Assembly (NCBI GenBank): GCA_963730325.1
Contig: CAVSRC010000019.1
Span: forward strand, 372,001-436,000
Direction: 5' to 3'
From: CAVSRC01 sp963730325
Lineage (GTDB): Bacteria > Pseudomonadota > Alphaproteobacteria > Rhizobiales > Kaistiaceae
Length of the DNA stretch: 64,000 nucleotides
Both the position numbers and the translations under genes were made by a program. The notes below the pieces were generated by a model. That model did no database searches. It was not told where the DNA came from and saw only the letters and a program-made list of their open reading frames with translations. Positions 56,294 to 64,000 of this stretch are shown one piece after another. Within the stretch, counting starts at the first letter, position 1, and every line of letters begins with the position of its first letter.

Positions 56294-56569
56294 TTAGCGG
56301 TTGACGGCGTCTTTGAGGCCCTTGCCGGCCTTGAATTTCGGAGTCTTCGACGCGGCGATGTTGATCGCCTCGCCCGTGCGCGGATTGCGTCCGACGCTGG
56401 CGGCGCGCTTGGCGACCGCGAAGTTGCCGAACCCAATGATCTTCACTTCCGTGCCTGACTTCAGTGAGTCGGTAATCGCATCGAAGGTCGCATCGACTGC
56501 CTGTCCGGCCCCAGCCTTGGACATGCCGGTCCGTTCAGCCACAGCCGCGATGAGATCATTCTTGTTCAT
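56294..56569 (-). CDS. hupB: DNA-binding protein HU
   Basis: 91 residues from the ATG at 56569, with AAAGGGAG upstream. MNKNDLIAAVAERTGMSKAGAGQAV begins the helical body; the DNA-binding arm has GFGNFAVAKRAASVGRNPRTGEAINI with the Arg-Asn-Pro tip. HU bends DNA and organises the nucleoid. It follows lon in the same direction with a terminator between, so it is probably transcribed on its own. Confidence 0.97.
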   Translation of the reverse strand: MNKNDLIAAVAERTGMSKAGAGQAVDATFDAITDSLKSGTEVKIIGFGNFAVAKRAASVGRNPRTGEAINIAASKTPKFKAGKGLKDAVNR

Positions 56570-56708
56570 GGAAACTCCCTTTCCCTCGTCAGAGCCGAAA
56601 GCGATTCGCGCAATCGACTTCGCCGAGACAGTCCTGCCAAAAACCGCCTCTGGCAAGCGAAAACGGCGGAATCCCGCGATTTTGATCGAAATGTGCCTGT
56701 GCACAAAA

Positions 56709-56740
56709 AAAGCGCGCCCACCATGGGATGGGCGCGCTTT
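56709..56740 (-). terminator. Rho-independent terminator of lon (bidirectional form)
   Basis: AAAGCGCGCCCA-CCATGGGA-TGGGCGCGCTTT. The 12-bp stem is perfect. On the minus strand a T-run follows the stem (from the A-run at 56705-56710), 20 bases past the lon stop. On the plus strand CTTATTTTA follows, so it could also stop plus-strand transcription. Confidence 0.9.
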
Positions 56741-56759
56741 CTTATTTTATATCAATAAC

Positions 56760-59192
56760 TTAGTGCGCCACGACAGCGCCCGTGGCGTCGTCATCGGAGA
56801 CCACCGGCGTCGCAGGCTCCTTCTTCTCATTCCACTCGATCGGCACCGGAGCGCGGACCAGGGCCCGCTTCAGAACCTCGTCCATACGGGCCACGGGGAT
56901 GATTTCCAGGCCGCTTTTGACGTTTTCCGGGATGTCCGCCAGGTCCTTGGCGTTGTCCTCCGGGATGAGCACGCTCTTGATGCCGCCGCGCAGCGCCGCC
57001 AGCAGCTTCTCCTTGAGGCCGCCGATCGGCAGAACACGGCCACGCAGGGTGATCTCGCCGGTCATCGCCACATCCTTGCGGACCGGGATGCCGGTCATCA
57101 CCGAGACGATGGCGCTCACCATGGCGACGCCAGCCGACGGGCCGTCCTTGGGCGTGGCGCCCTCCGGCACGTGGACGTGGATGTCGCTCTTGTCGAACAT
57201 GGGCGGCTCGATGCCGAAATCGATCGCCCGGCTGCGGACATAAGAGGCCGCGGCCGAGATCGACTCCTTCATCACGTCGCGGAGGTTGCCCGTGACGATC
57301 ATCTTGCCCTTGCCGGGCATCATGGCGCCCTCGATGGTGAGCAGCTCGCCGCCCACCTCGGTCCACGCCAGTCCGGTCACCAGGCCGACCAGATCCTCTT
57401 CCTCCACCTCGCCGTAACGGAAGCGCGGAACGCCGAGGAAATCCTCGATGTTCTTGGTGCTGATCTTGATCGACTTCTTCTTGGAGAGGATCAGCTCCTT
57501 GACGCTCTTGCGGGCAAGCGTGGCCAGCTCGCGCTCGAGATTGCGGACGCCGGCCTCGCGCGTGTAGCGCCGGATGACGGTCTTCAACGCCTCGTTGTCG
57601 ACGGCGAACTCCTTCTCCGCCAGACCGTGCTCCTTGAGGATCTTGGGGATCAGGTGGCGGCGGGCGATCTCGATCTTCTCATCCTCGGTGTAGCCGGCGA
57701 TGCGAATGATCTCCATGCGGTCCATCAGCGGCGGCGGAATGTTGAGCGTGTTCGCCGTGGTGATGAACAGCACGTTCGACAGGTCGTAATCGACCTCGAG
57801 ATAGTGGTCGTTGAAGGACGAGTTCTGCTCCGGATCGAGGACCTCGAGCAGCGCCGAAGACGGATCGCCGCGGAAATCCATGCCGATCTTGTCGACTTCG
57901 TCGAGCAGGAACAGCGGATTGACCTTCTTGGCCTTGCGCATCGACTGGATGACCTTGCCGGGCATCGAGCCGATATAGGTGCGCCGGTGACCGCGGATTT
58001 CGGCCTCGTCGCGCACGCCGCCGAGCGACATGCGCACGAACTCACGCCCCGTGGCCTTGGCGATCGACTTGCCGAGCGAGGTCTTGCCGACGCCGGGCGG
58101 GCCGACCAGGCACAGGATCGGACCCCTGAGCTTGTTCGAGCGGCTCTGCACGGCGAGATATTCGACGATGCGGTCCTTGACCTTCTCCAGACCGTAGTGG
58201 TCCGCGTCGAGAACCTCCTGGGCGTAGTTCAGGTCGTACTTGACCTTGGACTTCTTGCCCCACGGAATGCCGAGCAGCCAATCGAGGTAGTTCCTGACCA
58301 CCGTCGCTTCGGCCGACATCGGGCTCATCTGGCGCAGCTTCTTCAGCTCGTTGGTCGCCTTCTCCCGCGCTTCCTTGGAGAACTTGGTCTTGGCGATCTT
58401 TTCCTCGAGCTCCTGGATCTCGTCCTTGCCGTCCTCGGAATCGCCGAGTTCCTTCTGGATCGCCTTCATCTGCTCGTTCAGGTAGTACTCGCGCTGCGTC
58501 TTCTCCATCTGGCGCTTGACGCGGCTGCGGATGCGCTTTTCCACCTGCAGAACGGAAATCTCGCTCTCCATCAGGCCGAGCACGCGCTCCAGCCGCTCGA
58601 CCACGGTCGGCAGCGCCAGGATGCCCTGCTTCTCGGCGATCTTGACGGCCAGATGCGAGGCGACCGTGTCGGCGACCTTGGCATAGTCGTCGATCTGGCC
58701 GACCGCGCCGACCACCTCAGGCGAGATCTTCTTGTTGAGCTTCACGTAATTCTCGAACTCGGTCATCACCGAGCGCGCCAGCGCCTCGGCCTCGACCGTG
58801 TCGCCGATCACCTCGGGCAGCCGGTGGGCATGGGCCTCGTAATAGGACTCGTTGTCGGTGAAGCGGCGGATTTCCGCCCGGTCGGCGCCCTCGACCAGCA
58901 CCTTGACGGTGCCGTCGGGCAGCTTGAGGAGCTGGAGCACCGAGGCCAGCGTGCCGACGGTGAACAGCGTCTCCGGCTTGGGCTCGTCCTCACTGGGATT
59001 CTGCTGCGTGACCAGCAAAATCGGCTTCTCGGCGCGCATCACCTCTTCCAGCGCGCGGATCGACTTTTCGCGGCCGACGAAGAGCGGCGCGATCATGTGC
59101 GGAAACACGACAATGTCGCGCAGCGGCAGCACGGGGAAAACGTCACTGTCGCTCGCGGGGAGTCCGATGGAACCCGGCCGTTCGGTTGTCAT
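56760..59192 (-). CDS. lon: ATP-dependent protease Lon
   Basis: 810 residues, single-chain AAA+ protease of the bacterial Lon A type. The N-terminal substrate domain (FPVLPLRDIVVFPHMIAPLFVGRE) is followed by the AAA module (Walker A GPPGVGKTS, Walker B PLFLLDEVDKIG). The protease domain has the catalytic Ser in KDGPSAGVAM and the Lys in RGRVLPIGGLKEKLLAA. It degrades damaged and regulatory proteins. A weak heat-shock-like promoter is possible upstream. Confidence 0.98.
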   Translation of the reverse strand: MTTERPGSIGLPASDSDVFPVLPLRDIVVFPHMIAPLFVGREKSIRALEEVMRAEKPILLVTQQNPSEDEPKPETLFTVGTLASVLQLLKLPDGTVKVLVEGADRAEIRRFTDNESYYEAHAHRLPEVIGDTVEAEALARSVMTEFENYVKLNKKISPEVVGAVGQIDDYAKVADTVASHLAVKIAEKQGILALPTVVERLERVLGLMESEISVLQVEKRIRSRVKRQMEKTQREYYLNEQMKAIQKELGDSEDGKDEIQELEEKIAKTKFSKEAREKATNELKKLRQMSPMSAEATVVRNYLDWLLGIPWGKKSKVKYDLNYAQEVLDADHYGLEKVKDRIVEYLAVQSRSNKLRGPILCLVGPPGVGKTSLGKSIAKATGREFVRMSLGGVRDEAEIRGHRRTYIGSMPGKVIQSMRKAKKVNPLFLLDEVDKIGMDFRGDPSSALLEVLDPEQNSSFNDHYLEVDYDLSNVLFITTANTLNIPPPLMDRMEIIRIAGYTEDEKIEIARRHLIPKILKEHGLAEKEFAVDNEALKTVIRRYTREAGVRNLERELATLARKSVKELILSKKKSIKISTKNIEDFLGVPRFRYGEVEEEDLVGLVTGLAWTEVGGELLTIEGAMMPGKGKMIVTGNLRDVMKESISAAASYVRSRAIDFGIEPPMFDKSDIHVHVPEGATPKDGPSAGVAMVSAIVSVMTGIPVRKDVAMTGEITLRGRVLPIGGLKEKLLAALRGGIKSVLIPEDNAKDLADIPENVKSGLEIIPVARMDEVLKRALVRAPVPIEWNEKKEPATPVVSDDDATGAVVAH

Positions 59193-59299
59193 GCGATCTC
59201 AATTCCTTTCCTGACGGCCCGTCCCGGGGAGGTGGGACCGGCGTCACGCGGCGGGTACCGGCGGCGCGGAATCAAATCCGCGCCCTGCCGGCAGTTGAC

Positions 59300-59333
59300 C
59301 CATTAGGTGGCGTTGCAGACCAAGGGTGTCAAG
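59300..59333 (-). promoter_or_regulatory. Possible heat-shock-type promoter of lon
   Basis: On the minus strand, CTTGACA then a 16-17 base gap and CCACCTAAT, about 110-140 bases before the lon start. The -35 matches the CTTGA of alphaproteobacterial RpoH promoters. The -10 part is only partly like CYTATT, so this is tentative. Confidence 0.3.
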
Positions 59334-59416
59334 GCGCCGGCCCGAAGGCACTTTGCGGCCGGATTGCGCCGCCGATTCGGGGTGTGGCCGCCTCCGGCGG
59401 CGTGCCCGGATCGTGC

Positions 59417-60682
<1,266 letters not shown>

Positions 60683-60897
60683 TCTGAACCCTCATCACTG
60701 CGATGGCCGGCATTGCCGCCGGCGTTAGACCGTTGTACCCGCCCGCGCCCGCCCTTTGCGCGAACATTCACCTCAACCTTAACGCCGGGCCTACCCGGCG
60801 CAATCCTCACGCGGCGACTCAATCATGCTATCCGCGATTTGTTCAAGAGATACTTAACGGCGGAAATGCGCCAGTTCAGCGGCGCACACCGCAACGG

Positions 60898-61542
60898 TCA
60901 GCTACCCCCGGCCTTTCCCTCGGTCGCCTCGAGCGCGTCCCGGTCGGTCAACACCTTGTCGATGATGCCGAAATTGCGGGCGTCCTCGGCGGTCATGAAG
61001 AAGTCGCGATCGAGCGTGCGCTCGATCGTCTCGTAATCCTGGCCGGTGTGCTTGACGTAGACCTCGTTCAGCCGCCGCTTCATTTTCACGATGTCCTCGG
61101 CGTGACGCTCGATGTCCGAGGCCTGCCCCTGGAAACCGCCCGAGGGCTGATGGACGAGAATGCGCGCGTTGGGCAGCGCGAAGCGCAGGCCCTTTTCACC
61201 GCCGGTGAGCAGCAACGAGCCCATCGACGCCGCCATGCCGATGCACAGCGTGGACACCGAAGGCTTGATGAACTGCATCGTGTCGTAGATCGCCATGCCG
61301 GAGGTGACCACACCGCCCGGCGAGTTGATGTACATGGCGATTTCCTTCTTGGGGTTTTCCGCCTCCAGGAAGAGCAGTTGCGCGATGATCAGCGACGCCA
61401 TGTGATCCTCGATCGGACCGGTCACGAAGATCAGGCGCTCCTTGAGCAGCCGCGAATAGATGTCGTAGGCGCGCTCGCCACGGTTGGTCTGCTCGACCAC
61501 CATGGGCACGAGCTGCATGTAGGTATCGATGGGGTCTTTCAT
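60898..61542 (-). CDS. clpP: ATP-dependent Clp protease proteolytic subunit
   Basis: 214 residues from the ATG at 61542 (MKDPIDTYMQLVPMVVEQTN), with AAGGA upstream; the frame runs further upstream but that part is not ClpP-like. Catalytic Ser106 (GMAASMGSLL), His131 (VHQPSGG) and Asp180 (LDRDFFM) are in place. It forms a two-ring barrel that digests substrates delivered by ClpX or ClpA. Lies between tig and clpX. Confidence 0.97.
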   Translation of the reverse strand: MKDPIDTYMQLVPMVVEQTNRGERAYDIYSRLLKERLIFVTGPIEDHMASLIIAQLLFLEAENPKKEIAMYINSPGGVVTSGMAIYDTMQFIKPSVSTLCIGMAASMGSLLLTGGEKGLRFALPNARILVHQPSGGFQGQASDIERHAEDIVKMKRRLNEVYVKHTGQDYETIERTLDRDFFMTAEDARNFGIIDKVLTDRDALEATEGKAGGS

Positions 61543-61692
61543 TGGAATCCTTCGGCCGCCCGATGCCGGATGCGCTGGGGAGACAGCGCCGCCGGTGTTC
61601 CACGGGATCCGCCGCAGGCGCGAATCCCCGATAGCAGGCAATAGATATGGCATGGACCGCCCAACCGGAAGGGGGCGCCGGCGGTCGCCCCG

Positions 61693-63052
61693 TCAGGTTT
61701 CGGTCAGGCCGTCTTCCTCAGCCTGTTTCATCAGCTCTTCGGCCGAGATCGGCTTGTCGGTAACGTTGATCAGCTCGAGCAGGTAGTCGACTACCTTCTC
61801 CTCGAAGATCGGGGCACGCAGCGACGCCACGGCATCGGGGTTCTGGCGGTAGAAGTTAAGCAGCGCCTCCTCCTGGCCGGGAACCTGGCGGAGTTGGGCG
61901 GCCATGGCGCGCTGAATCTCTTCGTCGGTGACCTCGACCTTGGCCCGTTCGCCGACCTCCGACATCACCAGGCCGAGGCGCACGCGGCGCTCGGCGATCT
62001 CACGGTACTCGGCCCTGGCCTTCTCCTCGGTCGTGTCCTCGTCCTCGAAGGTGCGGCCGCTGTTGGACAGCTCGGAGACGATCTGGCGCCAGATGGTATC
62101 GAACTCCTGCTCGACCAGGCGCTGAGGCAACTCGAAGCTGTGGGTCTCGTCGAGCTTGTCGAGAATCTGCCGCTTGACCTGCTGGCGGATCGCCTGGGTG
62201 TATTGCGACTGAAGCTGCTGGCGCACGGTGTCGCGCAGGCTTGCCAGCAACTCCAGGCCCAGCCGCTCGGCCAGCTTGTCGTCGATCGCCACCTCGTCGC
62301 CGGCGGCAACGGCCTTGACCTCGATATCGAACGTCGCTTCCTTGCCGGCCAGATGCGCTGCCGCGTAGTCCTCCGGGAAGGTGACCGTGATGGTCTTCTT
62401 GTCGCCGGTCGAGAGGCCGACAAGCTGCTCCTCGAAGCCCGGAATGAAGCGCTTGTCGCCGATCCTGATGACGGCGTTGTCGTCGCTGCCGCCTTCGAAG
62501 GGCTCGCCATCGACCTTGCCGGCATAGGCGACGGTGATGCGGTCGCCGGTGTCGGCGGCACCTGCCTTGGTGGTGTAGCTGCGCGTCGAGTTCGGCGAGG
62601 CGGTTGAGCTGCTCCTCGACCTCGGCGTCGGCCACTTCGACGGTCGCGCGCTCGACCGAGATCGTCTTGAAATCGACGAGATCGATCTTGGGCAGCACCT
62701 CATAGCTCATGGTGTAGGCAAGGTCGTGCTTGCCGGCGAGCACCTCGTTGGTCTCGCCCTGATCCTCGGGCAGTTCGTAGTGCGGCTGCATCGCGGCCTT
62801 CTCGCCGCGCTCGCTGAGCGTGTTGCGGGCGACCTCGGAAATCACGTCCTGGACGATCTCGGCCATGGCCGAACGGCCGAACAGGCGCTTGAGGTGGCTC
62901 ATCGGCACCTTGCCGGGGCGGAACCCCTTGATGCGGACTTCGTCCTTGAGCGAGTTCAGGCGGTCGACCAGACGGCCATCGAGTTCGGTCGCGGGTACGA
63001 CGACCTTGAATTCGCGCTTCAGCCCATCGACCAGGGTCTCGGTTACCTGCAT
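61693..63052 (-). CDS. tig: Trigger factor, +1 frameshift
   Basis: Starts at 63052 (MQVTETLVDGLKREFKVVVPATEL) with the ribosome-binding motif GFRPGKVPMSHLKRLFG, continues with a prolyl isomerase domain (GDRITVAYAGKVDGEPFEGGSDD) and ends at 61693. Near 62578-62582 the frame changes: RLAELDA runs to QLHHQG, whereas SYTTKAGAADTGDRI continues one base over. Removing the base gives a normal 452-residue chaperone that guards new chains at the ribosome exit. One extra base is likely; the two halves are otherwise complete. Confidence 0.93.
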
Positions 63053-63150
63053 TTTGGCCGTTCCATCCTTTGCTCGTCACTCGCCGTCCGACTGCCGCCC
63101 AAGCGCCGGTCCCTCCCGATGCTGTCGAGAAAGCTCAAGCCCGGGACGGC

Positions 63151-63235
63151 TGGTGCGGGCGGAGGGACTTGAACCCCCACGACTTTCGTCACGGGAACCT
63201 AAATCCCGCGCGTCTACCAGTTCCGCCACGCCCGC
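63151..63235 (-). tRNA. tRNA-Leu (TAG)
   Basis: 85 bases on the minus strand with a long variable arm (CGTGACGAAAGTCG). The acceptor stem is GCGGGCG/CGCCCGC with A discriminator and encoded CCA. The anticodon loop is TTTAGGT (TAG) on CGGGA/TCCCG. It lies upstream of tig. Confidence 0.97.
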
Positions 63236-63401
63236 TCGGCACCACTTCCCGAACCAAAGAGACCGTCTCACCAATCGGGGATGCACCCGGCCCAGACATG
63301 TGGCCGCGGGCCGAGGCTCCGGCCAGGCGCGGCCTCTATATCATCGGGTTTTTCGCGGTTCAAAGGGAAAACACCGCTTTGCGGCCGGGCGCCGGCTCCG
63401 A

Positions 63402-64000
63402 TCAGGCTTCGTCGATCTCGGCGAAGACGGCCGGCAGCGCCTGGGGCAGGTCCTCGGCGATGAGGCCGCGTCCGATCGTCCCGGCTGCCGCACCGTGCAT
63501 CCACACCGCCGCGGCGGCCGCCTCGTAGCCCAGCATGCCCTGCGCCAGAAGCCCCGTGACGATGCCGGTCAGGACGTCGCCGCTGCCGGCGGTCGCCAGC
63601 ACCGGCGGGGCATTGTCGGCGATACAGACACGGCCGTCCGGGGCCGCCACCACCGTATCGGGGCCCTTGAGCACGACGATGGCGCCGGACGCCGAGGCCG
63701 CCTGGCGGGCACGCTCGGTCTTGGAGCCGACCGCGGCGAGGTCGCCAAACAGGCGCGCGAATTCGCCCTCATGCGGCGTCATGACCACCGGCTGCCGGCG
63801 CCGCTTGATGGAATTGAAGAGCCTCTGCGGCGCTTCGGCAAAGGAGGTCAGGCCGTCGGCATCGATCACCACCGCCGCCGGCGAGGCGAGCGCCGCCTCG
63901 ACCAGCACCCTGCTTTCCTCGCCGATGCCGAGCGCCGGCCCCAGCGCCACGGCGTTGTGCCGCTTGTCGGCCAGGATCGCGGTCAGCCCCGGCGCCCCGT
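63402..64000 (-). CDS. nnrD: ADP-dependent NAD(P)H-hydrate dehydratase NnrD domain (5' partial)
   Basis: The frame is open through the right edge of the window, so the N-terminus is missing. The visible part has the ribokinase-like NnrD fold: VVIDADGLTSF, VMTPHEGEFARLFGD, VVLKGPDTVVAAPDGRV and the ATP-site motif ATAGSGDVLTGIVTGLLAQG. It dehydrates the S form of NAD(P)H hydrate made by damage. In many bacteria it is fused to the epimerase NnrE; whether it is here cannot be seen. Confidence 0.9.
   Translation of the reverse strand, partial: GAPGLTAILADKRHNAVALGPALGIGEESRVLVEAALASPAAVVIDADGLTSFAEAPQRLFNSIKRRRQPVVMTPHEGEFARLFGDLAAVGSKTERARQAASASGAIVVLKGPDTVVAAPDGRVCIADNAPPVLATAGSGDVLTGIVTGLLAQGMLGYEAAAAAVWMHGAAAGTIGRGLIAEDLPQALPAVFAEIDEA

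Noticed and set aside
56301..59306. A 1001-residue plus-strand open frame opposite lon and hupB
   Set aside because: It spans two real genes and their terminator on the other strand and has shadow-type composition.
61693..63052. Programmed frameshifting in tig, nuoM, queA and others
   Set aside because: No shared slippery motif, stop codon context or downstream structure was seen, and these families are not known to use frameshifting. Insertion error explains all nine events.

Overview
This window is a GC-rich bacterial chromosome segment. Its gene content and order point to an alphaproteobacterium of the Hyphomicrobiales (Rhizobiales). The evidence is the blocks ssb-marC..gyrA-coaD-ppi-ppi-queA-tgt, nuoA-N followed by birA-rnj-mce-DUF1467-proS-lolC-lolD, and tig-clpP-clpX-lon-hupB-tRNA-Val, plus an alphaproteobacterial GTTC-N7-GTTC SOS box. 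Genus cannot be told from the sequence. No plasmid or phage gene, integrase, transposase or CRISPR array was seen.

Layout. 1-2700: sulfur-relay genes (partial DsrE-like, tusA), an A/T-richer glycosyltransferase beside tRNA-Lys, a lone AsnC-type RAM domain and a DUF4864 protein. 2700-6800 (minus): tgt, queA, two cyclophilins, coaD. 6900-10500: two small secreted proteins behind a CRP-type palindrome, a divergent PdxI-like reductase/LysR pair, and a diguanylate cyclase. 10780-13525: gyrA. 13500-22500: accessory region rich in palindromic repeats, with an AAA ATPase, a QorB-like oxidoreductase, two duplicated cold-shock loci with matching leaders, a FUSC membrane protein, a GT25 glycosyltransferase, a DUF2157/GDYXXLXY pair and MarC. 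22500-27400: ssb with an SOS box, a zinc-ribbon protein, and the NHEJ pair ligD/ku. 27500-34500 (minus): lolD, lolC/E, proS, then DUF1467, mce, rnj, birA. 34500-50600 (minus): the whole respiratory complex I operon nuoA-N. 50800-55650: a PH-domain protein and an RND efflux pair. 55880-64000: tRNA-Asp, tRNA-Val, hupB, lon, clpX, clpP, tig, tRNA-Leu and the start of nnrD.

Most notable. (1) The complex I operon carries three extra genes: a four-helix-bundle gene between nuoC and nuoD flanked by inverted arrays of a 7-mer, a DUF3291 gene between nuoF and nuoG flanked by a 20-bp direct repeat, and a secreted SPOR-like gene fused by ATGA overlap to nuoI and lying directly before nuoJ. (2) The RND pump lies exactly between tRNA-Asp and a 17-bp copy of that tRNA's 3' end, which looks like an integrated islet. 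(3) Two csp genes share promoter geometry, a long 5' leader with the same two hairpins, and a matching terminator. (4) Eight genes are interrupted by single-base events, nine in all, and every one is a +1 insertion. This looks more like systematic insertion error in the sequence than gene decay, because tig and nuoM are among them.

How the genes work together. The nuo block builds NADH:quinone oxidoreductase. tig-clpP-clpX-lon form a protein folding and degradation module. ligD and ku form a two-gene end-joining repair system near SOS-controlled ssb. queA and tgt act in tRNA queuosine synthesis, although here TGT lacks most of its usual zinc ligands. lolC/E and lolD move lipoproteins out of the inner membrane.
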